A model generated the notes under the pieces. The model saw only the letters and a program-made list of their open reading frames with translations, was not told the origin of the DNA and did not search any database. Shown here in pieces: positions 22,401 to 32,500 of a DNA stretch of 64,000 bases. The DNA is taken from positions 20,597,151-20,661,150 of the forward strand of contig OX336353.1 of assembly GCA_946902875.1 (NCBI GenBank), written 5' to 3'. Source of the stretch: Nematopogon swammerdamellus. Lineage: Eukaryota; Arthropoda; Insecta; Lepidoptera; Adelidae. Positions within the stretch are counted from its first letter, which is position 1. Each line of letters opens with the position of its first letter. The translations under genes and the position numbers were made by a program.

Positions 22401-22650
22401 TTGTTATCACTATGGCTGTTCTCTGTTTGTTTCTTCCTGTATGTTTTATTACTGGCGTGCATTTAAATGATTTATATTATTGGTAGGAATGAAGTTCGCC
22501 AGCCTGCAGGTGAAGGCGGCTCTGGTGGCTCTACTGAGCAAGTTCCGAGTGAAGCCATCCCCCAAGTCCTCCTACCCCGTCGGCATCGACCCCAAGGTCA
22601 TCATCAAGAGGCCGCTCAACGGTGCGTGGGTCTACTTCGAGAGGCTCTGA
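10426..22650 (+). CDS. Cytochrome P450, CYP3 clan, gene C (complete, 9 exons)
   Basis: This is a complete microsomal P450 of 498 aa. Exons are 10426-10607, 11053-11182, 11945-12157, 12871-13058, 14238-14374, 18362-18456, 19395-19521, 19656-19916 and 22487-22650 (TGA). Exon lengths match gene B except that exon 1 is one codon shorter and exon 8 lacks two codons (DAARNK for DAVAARNK). Motifs are the N-terminal anchor MILLLIILFLCALVYFY, WKQAR, I-helix DGYETSS, K-helix ESLR, PQRF and FGEGPRICVG. An upstream in-frame ATG at 10378 would add 16 non-conserved residues; 10426 is preferred because it aligns with gene B. Introns 2, 4, 5 and 8 are swollen by repeats; intron 5 alone is nearly 4 kb. An AATAAA at 22715-22720 is a likely poly(A) signal. 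The gene is transcribed toward pasilla. Confidence 0.93.
10838..10945 (-). mobile_element. tRNA/5S composite SINE, head fragment
   Basis: Only the head is present: the 5S-like segment (reverse complement of GTACTTGGATGGGTGACCGC) and the A-box end (ACTGAGCTACCAAGGCTG). It lies about 110 bp before exon 2 of gene C. Confidence 0.75.
11271..11434. repeat. 75-bp inverted repeat (hairpin) in intron 2 of gene C
   Basis: The left arm (11271-11345) and right arm (11360-11434) are near-perfect reverse complements, GC-rich, with a 14-nt loop. It sits just after exon 2 of gene C and could be a small foldback MITE or, if transcribed, a long stem-loop. Confidence 0.85.
11555..11835 (+). mobile_element. 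SINE-like repeat, partial copy
   Basis: This aligns over about 270 bp with 18630-18895, sharing AGGACAAGATG-type, CGCCACCTCTCACCTTGG, ACGTGGTGGTCGGTGTTGTG and CAGCACAACACCGA blocks. It lies in intron 2 of gene C. Confidence 0.75.
12290..12535 (+). mobile_element. 3' end of a non-LTR-type element
   Basis: In intron 3 of gene C. It is homologous in inverted orientation to 42480-42715, sharing GGCAGTGGCAAACACTTTTG, ACGTAAAAAAAAGTATCCAG, TTCTTGCCAGTTCTTCTTC and the GGATGATGAAT end. Part of it also occurs at 40935-40980. The original element is not identified. Confidence 0.6.
12771..12803. repeat. Short perfect inverted repeat
   Basis: TGTGGACAAGAACAT, a 3-nt spacer, then ATGTTCTTGTCCACA, in intron 3 of gene C. 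Confidence 0.8.
13355..13575 (+). pseudogene. Degenerate RTE reverse transcriptase fragment
   Basis: In intron 4 of gene C. It is parallel to 8575-8785: GAGGGTCTTC, AGTCGTGG, CCCATCTCGCTCCTGA and GACCACCAGCCGCCAG are shared. It carries internal deletions and has no open frame. Confidence 0.6.
13590..13915 (-). pseudogene. Third remnant of the QRGNAAS retroelement
   Basis: On the - strand KRPDGG, then (after a frameshift) RALLWDVTCVDT, matches the 6085 copy. It lies in intron 4 of gene C and is degenerate. Confidence 0.55.
13930..14170 (-). mobile_element. tRNA/5S composite SINE, tail part
   Basis: The poly(T) start and the body up to ACCCTACCACC are present; the head is missing. In intron 4 of gene C, about 70 bp before exon 5. 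Confidence 0.8.
15169..15624. repeat. Perfect 221-bp inverted repeat (palindrome)
   Basis: The left arm 15169-15389 and right arm 15404-15624 appear to be exact reverse complements, separated by 14 nt. Terminal parts carry ACCCGACTGCG/CGCAGTCGGGT. It lies in intron 5 of gene C. Perfect arms point to a recent event or to an assembly foldback artefact. The two 60-80-codon frames here are mirror images and not genes. Confidence 0.9.
15775..17846. mobile_element. Foldback element with its left arm split by a CR1 insertion
   Basis: The right arm (about 17480-17846) is the reverse complement of two separated blocks on the left: 15775-15951 (GTCACGTGGTATCGAGATAC...) and 17118-17305 (AGGACTTATGACCTCC...). 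Removing 15952-17117 joins the two blocks at the matching place. Arms are thus about 365 bp with about 175 bp between them. There is no coding capacity; it is a non-autonomous DNA element in intron 5 of gene C. Confidence 0.8.
15952..17117 (-). pseudogene. 5'-truncated CR1-like non-LTR retrotransposon
   Basis: A 194-codon open frame (16923-16339) is the C-terminal end of a CR1/jockey-type reverse transcriptase: VEQLIRR-type start, KLKSLYKFRN, LVLSNFNYCDVVFGP, HIQRVQNSCVRY. Upstream (17110-16930) the frame continues with DGGLKF-like sequence and breaks. The 3' end, at low coordinates, is an (ATTTC)n tail at about 15956-16010. It lacks the catalytic domain. Confidence 0.75.
18180..18350 (+). 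mobile_element. Unclassified lepidopteran repeat end
   Basis: ATCAAAATCGG, a CATACATACATACATACATA run and GCAGTCGGGTAAAAA form the usual 3' part of a common lepidopteran dispersed repeat. The CAGTCGGGT end also occurs in the palindrome at 15169-15624. It lies next to the acceptor of exon 6 of gene C. Confidence 0.4.
18574..18898 (+). mobile_element. Full-length SINE-like element with 20-bp target duplication
   Basis: It is flanked by identical 20-bp repeats, GGACAGACGTGTGAAATGTA, at 18554-18573 and 18899-18918. It starts CCGTGTGGGGCCGGTAC and ends with a short GATAGATA tail, as expected of a retroposed element. It lies in intron 6 of gene C. Partial copies lie at 9666, 11555 and 46815. Confidence 0.75.
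20255..21110 (-). pseudogene. Remnant of a non-LTR element with RNase H domain
   Basis: In intron 8 of gene C. In broken frames on the - strand it keeps VQAECVAITQAAYSIAN and [27 protein letters not shown], the RNase H signature of I/R1-type elements. The start is lost and there are several stops. Confidence 0.65.
21121..21375 (-). pseudogene. 3' end of an RTE retrotransposon
   Basis: This matches the end of the 58205-58525 copy in reverse: [12 protein letters not shown] region, GREDWR and the TGAC microsatellite tail (here CAGTCAGTCAGTCAG). In intron 8 of gene C. Confidence 0.7.
21986..22220 (-). mobile_element. Divergent SINE related to the tRNA/5S family body
   Basis: Poly(T), then CCGGTATGGGTGGC..., ending with GTACGGTGGTACCAACC and CCTACCACCTAGTAAGG, blocks shared with the tRNA/5S SINE. 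The rest differs. The sequence just before it (about 21930-21985) recurs at 50565-50612. In intron 8 of gene C. Confidence 0.55.
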
Positions 22651-22714
22651 TATGTCTGCTCCTTCATTTACATGCATTTATGTTTTCATTTATTCAGGAA
22701 TCAAAATAATTTAC

Positions 22715-22720
22715 AATAAA
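22715..22720 (+). terminator. Poly(A) signal AATAAA of P450 gene C
   Basis: AATAAA occurs 65 nt after the gene C stop codon, in AT-rich sequence. Genes A and B have no equally clear canonical signal close to their stops. Confidence 0.5.
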
Positions 22721-25617
22721 CTGTATATATTCGGTATATTAAATGATTTGATTTCTCAATTCCATTTGCTCCTTTAAGAAGCATTCGAGCAAAACCTAAC
22801 CACTGCTGAGTTTAGAACAGGGAGGAGAGTATACACATGAGTTGAGTTGTTTGTAGCTACTAGCTAGCTATATTTTGTAGTAAAACGTTTAGTCTAGTGT
22901 GGGCGAGACCATTCCGCAGTCTACCAATCACGCACCATAACTCATTTTCCGCTCGTTCCAACAAGGACATTTAATATAAAGAAAATGTTAGTTGATTAAA
23001 ATAAAACAGCGAAAGGTATTTCATTTGAATTTATTTAATGTTAATATAATTAATATACAGACAATGTTCAAGGTACCTTTTAATTGTTTGCAGAGCTTTA
23101 AAACATGCTAAGACATATTCCTCTTAAACTTACATCCTCGAAAACAGCAACTCAACAATGTGTCGGGACTAAACGAACTGAACTGAAAGTACTCCAACTG
23201 AAGCCGTCTCCCATGAGCCACGACCTTCACGCGTGCAGACCCGTTTCGCATTAAACAACAACAATAAAAACAAAAATATATCCGCAAACATATTCCAACA
23301 ATGCATAACAAACTGTGTAAACATATGTACAGATGTACACTGTCCCTCCTCAACAAATAGGTACATTAAAATCCCAAATCCGCTAGTCAGTATACGCAAC
23401 AAGATTACATAAAATTACGATAACGTGTCAATCTCAACTTGTGTAAAGGATGCGCTAATGATGTAAACACAGAGGACTGGATGAGGTTCAGTGAGACTAA
23501 TTACACAAAAATCACAACACAACTACACTTCCGTCTCTACTTGCTGGCCGTAATTTCTAACATTCATGTTCAGTAATCATGTCGCAGAATTTGTCGAACC
23601 AAAGTGGAATTTGAAACGAGGTATATTCGTTGCGTGTGATTTTGGTGCGGAAGCAAGCGAACGGCGATGTGGTTAACCATAACTACATATTTAGTTGACT
23701 TGAACGCACAGCCATGTCTTTTTAATTTGTATTTACTTTAGCGTACCCTAAGGCTCATCACTTCATTGTGTCTCCTCGCTAGTGTTGCACTGTCGGCTGC
23801 CTTTCAATATTTTAACTAATCCCTAAGCTATAGTAATCACTATCAACAAGTAAGTCCAACAACAATTAGCTATGAAATAATAATGAGAGTGAAATGTAGC
23901 GGCGACTGATGCCTAAGACAGTAAACGTACCCTCATGTGTGCCCGGTGACCCGTCGGACGGCCGCCATCTTGGATATCGCATCCATAAGAAGTTGAAGAG
24001 TGAAAAATGATTAAATACTACCTACCTACACGCTATAACATTGAAACTCTTAACGGTAACAGCACTACATAAATATTACGTAATGTTTCCTTCGATAATT
24101 TAGAATGAACGGGCCGGAGAGATATCCGCCGTACCAAACTTCAGGTTCAACACAACACTTAAAATGGACAGCACTAGTCGACATAGCCGCGGCTCACTCG
24201 GAGTAACCTACATAACGACAACTAACATACTCCTATGCTCCTAGCCAAGTGGCAGTATTGTTTCAGACGTGTGTCGTAGTCCTCAGCGGGAAGGTTCTAC
24301 AGAACGTGCGTTGTTGGCCTGCTGTGTGTGCGTCCGTCTCTCTCTACGACACGGGTCTGTATCTGCTCTCACCTGCTTCCCAACATATCCATATCCAATA
24401 TTTATCACAATTCCCAAAACACGACGTCCTTGGCATACGACGATATTTTCTTACGACCAATCTTACTTTACATCCAAAAATCGATGTTAATATTTATTAT
24501 CCTATAAAATTGAATAAGCGATAATGTTAAGAAACTACTTTCAAAATGATGTCGTAGCGAGTGAATCGGTGTGAATGCGGATGGAGTGCGGTGGCGCGGT
24601 GGAGTGGAGTGGCGAGTGGTGAGTGCGAGTGGGACGGGTGGATGACACGTAACACGTGAGCGAGTGAGAGGGCAGATAGGCCGAGCCGTGGTGGCGATGA
24701 TGCATATTTGTCAGTATCACAGTATTAAGTATTTTGTCTCCGCTCGTTTTTGGTATCGACTCCTCGCCCGACCGAAAGACAAATATAATATTATCTCGCA
24801 ATAATTAAATTCAAATATAATAATCCTCCGACTACTTATAACTTCCTCTGTACTATTATTATCATCTTCATTTTCCTCACAATATATTTATACATATATA
24901 TATTATCATTCTAATGCGGTTTGTATTTCGCGATAATATACTCTCAAATATTTTTAACAACTTCAATATAACAACATTAACATTTTCCCAATATTTTAAA
25001 AATTATCTATACATACAATTAATACATTAATTTTATATAGCTAACTAAAGTCCACAGAGGCGGTGCGACGCCGGGGGCTGGGGGCCGGGAGGGCCGGGGG
25101 GGCGGAGAAGTGTTAGCGCGGCGGTGTGAGTGGTGACGGTTAGGCAGCCGTGGTATTACCAACGATAGAGTCGGAATGTTTGTCCCGCCCCGCCCCCCGC
25201 ACCGCACTCTCTAACTTGTACACTAACACGCAGATTTATCACCAGTTGTATAGTACATATTTTCATATTTTTGTTTTGGTATTAATTGTATTTAGCATTT
25301 GGCATATCTACTTCTTTTGACATTATCTGAGGTGCAGTTTCAAATTAATTAAACATTCTCGAGACCAGAGTTTGTGTGTTTTGAGTTGAATTAGCGGTGA
25401 GACGCGCATCTTCGCAGTTGGGACTCAAGCGAGCCGGTAATTGACAATTAACTTATATTAATTATTTCACTCACGAACCTGTATATTGGATAATTTCAAA
25501 ATTGAGCCACGTGTAGCACAATGCCCGCTACTTGAATGCACACATTCCCATTTCAACTGTCTAACTAGGGGAGTAAGATAAGTAGGTCTGTTAATCCAGT
25601 AAATTCACGATCGAGAG

Positions 25618-25722
25618 CTATTGACTCCGCAGTCAGTCGACTCGGCAGTCAGTTGACTCGGAAGCCGGTCGACTCGGAAGTTGTCCCAGCAGTCTGTTGA
25701 CTCGGCAGTCAGTTGACTCGGA
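25618..25722. repeat. Short tandem repeat (GCAGTCAGTTGACTCGG type)
   Basis: Several imperfect units of CAGTCAGT(T/C)GACTCGG lie within the putative pasilla 3' UTR. Confidence 0.65.
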
Positions 25723-27179
25723 ATGGATGTACGTACGAGACGAGAGTTGTGGAGGGGGAGGGGGGCCGGGGGGTAGGGTTGACGGAAGGTGTGCACTCGA
25801 GTGCAGCTCCAGCCTGTTCATAATTGACATATGATAATGTAAGACTGTGGCGTCGCATCGCCGGCCCATTGCTCTACAGTCCGCTGTTCGCTCGCCTTGA
25901 AACGGTCTCGATTTAACCAGAATAGTTCAAGATGCAATTTCAGTAATCCTACCTAGCTGACGTTATTTAGAGTTTCATTTCAAAAAGCTTTACTTTAATG
26001 TCTAATGAAAGAACTACGCGAGAACTAGAGATACCGAGAGCTTTCTAACTCACAGGTAACATTGCAACAACTTACTGGCTAGCCTTCCTCTACTCTCGCT
26101 CTCTCGTCGGCGTTCACTTTCCACTTCAACGATCAACAGCGACCCGCCGACTTCCAACACCGCTTCTTGCGTCAATTCCCGTAATATAATAGTGAGTAAT
26201 CTATACATATTATTTTTAAGTTAGGGCATAAATTTAAATAACTTCTCTCGTTTAAATATAACATCTCTGATTGCAGACACTAGTTCTGTCGCCGGCAGGG
26301 CACGCAGACGCCTGGCTACACAACGCTCAATCATTCTCTTTGTACTTAACGATCTCCTTACGTATCTAGCGCTTAATATAAATACCCTCGCACGCACGCA
26401 CTAAGTGGAACTTAACTCGAACACCACCTCTAAACCCATACCTAGTCTACCCGACAATCACTTCTCAAATAAAGAAAAATGGATAATGTGTCTCCCAGAT
26501 TTAATATCGTAACAGTATTCCCCGAGACAAATTATTTGGTAAATCAATCACATTCCTACATCAATATACATATAGTATTAAAATGGTTAATACATGGCAC
26601 GCTTGAGGTAAATACCCATCAAATGAAACGGCGCCGGAGCGACGCGCTGTCCGTCCGTGCGGTGTTAGGTTAGGAGGCAGCGCGGCCGCAGGGACGCGCG
26701 GTGTCGTGTGCGAGGAGCGGCGGAACACGCTCGACTCGTGCTCGGCACAAAACTAATTTGGCATAACTTTGAATTAATCAATAGGAATGACTATTATGCA
26801 GTATCACATTTGAGAAATAATTAAAAATTCACTCTATGAGCTCGTAAAAAAATATGTTAGAGTAACGCATGCATATAATGTAACTGTGGCGCTCGGCACT
26901 CTCACACCACTAAACTATTCATTAAATCAAAACTCCCGTATTTACGGTTCACAGCATATACATATAGAATAATATATAATTAATATATAAATCAACAACT
27001 ACAATATAAATTGTACAATAATGTAGTTTCCGTAAACAAAACACAACAATATTATTTAATTTATGTAATGTGAACTACGTCTACTATATCCATATTGTCA
27101 TCTTCATTCGTGTAAATAATCTTATTTATATTTTGTAAATAAAAACCCAACCATTTGTGAACTCTCTTATGTATAGGCA

Positions 27180-27525
27180 GCCGCAGAGCTCAGGAGAGCT
27201 GGGCCTAGCGTAGCGCCCGGAGCTCGGGAGAGCCTCGCCTGGACCTAGCGTAGTTTGACCCGAAGCTCCAGAGATCTTCGCCTGGACCTAGCGTAGCGCA
27301 CCCCGGAGCTCGGGAGCTTGGGAGAGCCTCGCCTGGACCTAGCATAACGTGTCCCGGAGCTCAAGACAGCTTCGCCTGGAGCTAGCGTAGCACGTCCCGG
27401 AACACGAGAAAGACTCGCCTGAACCTAGCGTAGCATGCACCGGAGCTCGGAGAGCCTCGCCTGGACCTAGCGTAGCGCGCCCCAGAGCTCGGCATAGCCT
27501 CGCATGGACCTAACGAGGCGCGCGA
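27180..27525. repeat. GC-rich minisatellite, about 50-bp unit
   Basis: About seven imperfect units share CGGAGCTCGGGAGAGCCTCG and CCTGGACCTAGCGTAGCG. They lie in the putative pasilla 3' UTR. Open frames across it are by-products of the repetition. Confidence 0.8.
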
Positions 27526-27872
27526 GGCGCAGGGTGCTCTTCCGCTCTTCCTGGACAGATTACACTTTTTCATAGATTCGCCTAAAATTAAAATGAGATA
27601 AAAAACATATAAAAAATAAAGATCTTCAATGTTGAGAGAAACAGTGGGAATGGCAAACACGACTGCGGCGTCCACGGCACTCATGCTCCTGTTCTGTAGA
27701 CGTCCGTTCACAATCAAACTGCCGAGTCTCGCCGGGAACCGGTTCGACGTGTGCATACACTAATATATACCCAGCCCAGCACACTATCCAACACAAATTA
27801 CAATATGTAGGCCTGGCCCAAAAATATAACATTTCAAAACAATAACACCATGTACTTATTCTTAGAGATACG

Positions 27873-28250
27873 TTAGAGCTATACGGGCCGGCCGGCCGAG
27901 TGCGGGTCTAGCCCGTAGAGCTATACGGGCCGGTCGGCCGAGTGCGGGTCGAGGCCGTAGAGCTATACGGGCCGGCCGGCCGAGTGCGGGTCGAGGCCGT
28001 AGAGCTATACGGGCCGGCCAGCCGAGTGCGGGTCGAGGCCGTAGAGCTATACGGGCCGGCAAGCCGAGTGCGGGTCGAGGCCGTAGAGCTATACGGGCCG
28101 GCCAGCCGAGTGCGGGTCGAGGCCGTAGAGCTATACGGGCCGGCCAGCCGAGTGCGGGTCGAGGCCGTAGAGCTATACGGGCCGGCCAGCCGAGTGCGGG
28201 TCGAGGCCGTAGAGCTATACGGGCCGGCCGGCTGAGTGCAGCTCTAGCCC
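27873..28250. repeat. 42-bp minisatellite, nine copies
   Basis: The unit GAGCTATACGGGCCGG(C/T)(C/A)(G/A)GCC... repeats every 42 bp nine times with few changes. As 42 is a multiple of three, open frames run across both strands (97 and 160 codons), but nothing suggests they are used. Putative pasilla 3' UTR. Confidence 0.9.
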
Positions 28251-29561
28251 GCGTACCAGCGTGTGTGTATGTATGTGTGTGTGAGCGAATATCACAATCG
28301 TTGTGGAAGTGATATGAAGAGGCCACAACCGCGCCGACAAACAATCATATACATAACTCACTAATGGTAACATTTACAATGAACTCCAACAGAAAATACA
28401 ATGAAATTGAATAATAAAATTTACAAAACGAAACAGTGAATGGAATAGGAATATTCGTGATAGAAGATATCACAATCGAATTCTTTAACCCTTAAACGAC
28501 GGTCCGCTAGGCGGACCAAAACAATATTCGCGGCGTCAATACGTTTAAAACATACAATAATGTTTACACCACTCTACTACGAACTACAGTGTTTGATAAA
28601 ATAAATTCTTATTGTGTAACAATAGATTGCATTTGTAAATAATTAGGTAGGGCGGAGGGTGAGGGCGGGCGATGCGGGTCATGGAGCACGGGCGCATTGC
28701 ACGAGCCCTCGCGACGGGTGCGCCGCCGCGCCGCCTGTTTCGTTGTACTGTTCGTTCGCGTGCGGCGCGGCCGCAGCGCACCCTGTTCCTATTACCGGTC
28801 GCCCGGCGCCGTGCCGCACGGCCCGCGCCCACCCCTCACGCCAGTCACATAGTTAAAATAACACCTCAACAACAAAATATATTATATGTAATATCTGCAG
28901 GTTATTTTCAGGTAACTCATCGTTTCTCCATCGCGGCGTTCCCGACCCCCTCCCGCCGGCGCACGGTTCGATCAGAGGTTACTTTGGGTCAGGGAATTGG
29001 GGAAGTTTGCCGGGTTCGATAGCGTCTTTGACTAGAACAACTAGGACTACACTACGAGATGCGGACACGAAGAGTGCGGGAGTGGGAGAGTTTCGGACTA
29101 CGCCGCTCGCCCCACATTAAATTCAGATTCACTACTGCCCGACTACCCACTTATTTAAGGGTGTTCACAGAGGGGCACTCACGGTGAGCTCTGACAATGG
29201 TCGCAATGTATAGCTTGTCGACGGCTCGTGGCGCGCACGTCGTTTGCTCGCCGACATGCTATTGGATATTATGAGGCCATCAACGCACAATGGACCGCCT
29301 TGAGTCTCAGTGCGGAATGGCCCACCCGCCTTCCCAAGAGGCTGGGCAGCAAACAAACAAACAGTTATGGGGCCATTCATAGCAACACTGACCGAAACGT
29401 TGCGCATTAACTGACACGGCTGGCTGTGTCGACGCGACACTGAAATGCAAACTTGTACTGACGCTGACTGTGAGCACTCTCTGTCAGTGCTGACCATGAT
29501 TGTCGCTCTGCGAAGGCCCTAAAGCGCTCCAGATGCGGAGAGGCGTGAGGAGTGCAGCCGG

Positions 29562-32500
29562 TTACTGCTGCATGAGGCCGGAGATAGCATTGTGCCGCGT
29601 GCGTTTGAGCTCCTCCTCGTTGATCTTCTGCTCGATGAGGTAGTGAGCGGAGTTGATGGCCGACTGAGAGCCGGAGATGGTGACGATGCGGTTGCGCGTC
29701 CCCGGAGCGAACGTCCCCTTCTTCGAGATCTGGATGTTGGCGCCCGACATGTGCTGGATCTCGATCAGGCTGCGGCCCCCGGGACCTTTGTGCATTAATC
29801 CACTTTTAGTTTAAGCTATTTTTTCCATTTCTAATATAACTTATTTATATCTCCTAATCTGATTTTTCAAGTTTTGGTCCACAAAATATGCATAACCTCT
29901 GTTTAAAATCTCAACTATTTTTAAAATCTCTTTTGAAGAGTTCAAAAAACTGTGTGGCTCACTGAGTATGATAGAGTGATGTGAGTGAGCGTGTGTGGTG
30001 TGGCTCACTGAGTATGATAGAGTGATGTGAGTGAGCGTGTGTGGTGCTGGTGTGGCTCACTGAGTATGATAGAGTGATGTGAGCATGTGTGGTGAATAGG
30101 TATGGCTCCCCGAGTATGACAGATAAGAGTGATGTGAGCGTGTGTAGAGTATTGGTGTGGCTCACTGAGTATGATAGAGTGATGTGAGTGAGCGTGTGTA
30201 GAGTATTGGTGTGGCTCACTGAGTATGATAGAGTGATGTGAGCATGTGTGGTGAATAGGTATGGCTCCCCGAGTATGACAGATAAGAGTGATGTGAGCGT
30301 GTGTAGAGTATTGGTGTGGCTCACTGAGTATGATAGAGTGATGTGAGTGAGCGTGTGTAGAGTATTGGTGTGGCTCACTGAGTATGATAGAGTGATGTGA
30401 GCATGTGTGGTGAATAGGTATGGCTCCCCGAGTATGACAGATAAGAGTGATGTGAGCGTGTGTAGAGTATTGGTGTGGCTCACTGAGTATGATAGAGTGA
30501 TGTGAGTGAGCGTGTGTAGAGTATTGGTGTGGCTCACTGAGTATGATAGAGTGATGTGAGCATGTGTGGTGAATAGGTATGGCTCCTCGAGTATGACAGA
30601 TAAGAGTGATGTGAGCGTGTGTAGAGTATTGGTGTGGCTCACTGAGTATGATAGAGTGATGTGAGTGAGCGTGTGTAGAGTATTGGTGTGGCTCACTGAG
30701 TATGATAGAGTGATGTGAGCATGTGTGGTGAATAGGTATGGCTCCTCGAGTATGACAGATAAGAGTGATGTGAGCGTGTGTAGAGTATTGGTGTGGCTCA
30801 CTGAGTATGATAGAGTGATGTGAGTGAGCGTGTGTAGAGTATTGGTGTGGCTCACTGAGTATGATAGAGTGATGTGAGCATGTGTGGTGAATAGGTATGG
30901 CTCCTCGAGTATGACAGATAAGAGTGATGTGAGCGTGTGTAGAGTATTGGTGTGGCTCACTGAGTATGATAGAGTGATGTGAATGAGCGTGTGTGGTGTG
31001 ACTCGCTGAGTATGATAGAGTGATGTGAGCATGTGTGGTGAATAGGTATGGCTCACCGAGTATGGCGCCGACGATGACCTCTGGTATCTCGACGTTCTTC
31101 GAGTCCTTGCCGCCGATGTCCGCGGGCGTGGGGCTCTTGCTGATCGGCACGAGGCTCGCGGGAGCACCACTGCCCAGCCCGAAGCCCGAGCCGAGCGAGA
31201 TCGGCGCCACGGCTGAGGGGCGGAACGCGGCCTCGAATGCTACGTCCGCGAAACGCTCTAATGAACCGCGTGCGCTCGGCGACGCGCCGCCGCCTGCAAC
31301 ACCGCAAGCCGTACAGCCCCCGGCCTCCCCCCCGCCCCAATTTGGAAACACCGAAAGCCGTAACGCCCAATTTTGGAAGAAGCGAGAAGAGGGAGCGATG
31401 AGGTGCGGCGGAGTTACATTAGAACGTTTCGCACTGTCGCGTAGACACACAGGTTACTATGCGGCGAGCGGCGGAGCGGCCGCCTCCACACGCCGGTCCA
31501 TCGGCAGTCTCACTATTATAGTCTCTGCTGGGTTATACTTATATTTATATACCTACAATACTGCTTTTAATTTTTTGTCACTACATATAACCAGTGCTCG
31601 CATTGAACCTCAACGCACTTGAACGCCGCACTATGGAAAATGGTAGAAAACACCCAGAATAAAAATGATTTTTACGAAAACCCTAATTGGCTTGATTTTT
31701 TTAGTCCATTTTTGTAAAAATAATTTTTAATCTGGGCTTGTTCTACCATTTTCCATAGTGCGGCGTTACGGTGCGTTCCGGTTCAATTCAAACACTGCAT
31801 ACAACAGAATAAAAAGCTCTCTGCTAAAAAAATACTTTAACTTAATTACAATAACTTAATTTACATACAGCTACAGATTATTATTTTTGTTTTAATATCA
31901 TCTTTAATTGAACAAGATTTATAAAAATGTACTTTAGACAAAATGCTAAAAAATTACTGTTGCAGGTAGGTACTCAAACTGGTTTTTCACACAAACATGT
32001 GCAGATTGTCAGTTTCAAGTCAAGAACACATCATCTAGTGCAATTTGTTATATTTTCGAAGCAGAGAAAATAGAGTAGAGCATTGAGAGCTGAGAACTAA
32101 CAGTACAGAGTGAGCGAAGCGTAGAGGCGGACGGTGAGACTACGGATAGTGGCGAACAGACAACGTACGGAGACAGCGTACGACACTGCTCGACGGACCT
32201 TTGTGCTTCGGCGAGATAATTCATACAGCGTGCGGTGTCACACTGTGCCAATGCTAAGTCTACACGAGTCTCATTCAACATTCGACTGCGGCAAATCAAA
32301 TAATAATTCGTAAAATATAGTTTGATCTCTGTGACAGATGTCATTGAAAACACACGCATAAATTCCATATTTTTACAGTAAAATGCATGCAAAACAATGT
32401 CATATTATTGGTGGTAGCACACGAATAGTGATGTTCGATCTTGAAAGTATTATAAATCGATTCTTGTTTGATCGATCTTGATGATGATGATCGATGTTAC

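Larger units (their letters stand above)
23000..29561 (-). other. Probable long 3' UTR of pasilla (no gene seen)
   Basis: This stretch follows the pasilla stop codon. I find no coding exon, RNA gene or clear retroposon in it, in contrast with the repeat-loaded introns on either side. It is AT-rich with scattered GC-rich blocks, including three minisatellites listed separately. AATAAA-type signals on the - strand near 23030 could mark its end, only about 0.35 kb from the end of gene C. NOVA-family genes are known for long 3' UTRs, which supports but does not prove this reading. Many short open frames here are chance. Confidence 0.45.

Noticed and set aside
27862..28344. Open frames of 97 and 160 codons with ALRPRPALGWPAR-type repeats
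   Set aside because: They are products of the 42-bp minisatellite on both strands, without start context, splice logic or homology.
27180..31055. CRISPR-like arrays
   Set aside because: Units are contiguous tandem repeats with no unique spacers, in a eukaryotic gene.
29959..31450. Open frames of 403 and 481 codons on the - strand
   Set aside because: They run through the 159-bp minisatellite in the pasilla intron. The repeat period is a multiple of three, so absence of stops is expected. Only 31057-31293 is supported as coding.
31035..31622. 195-codon open frame on the + strand
   Set aside because: It is the antisense shadow of GC-rich pasilla exon 8 and its flank, with no similarity of its own.
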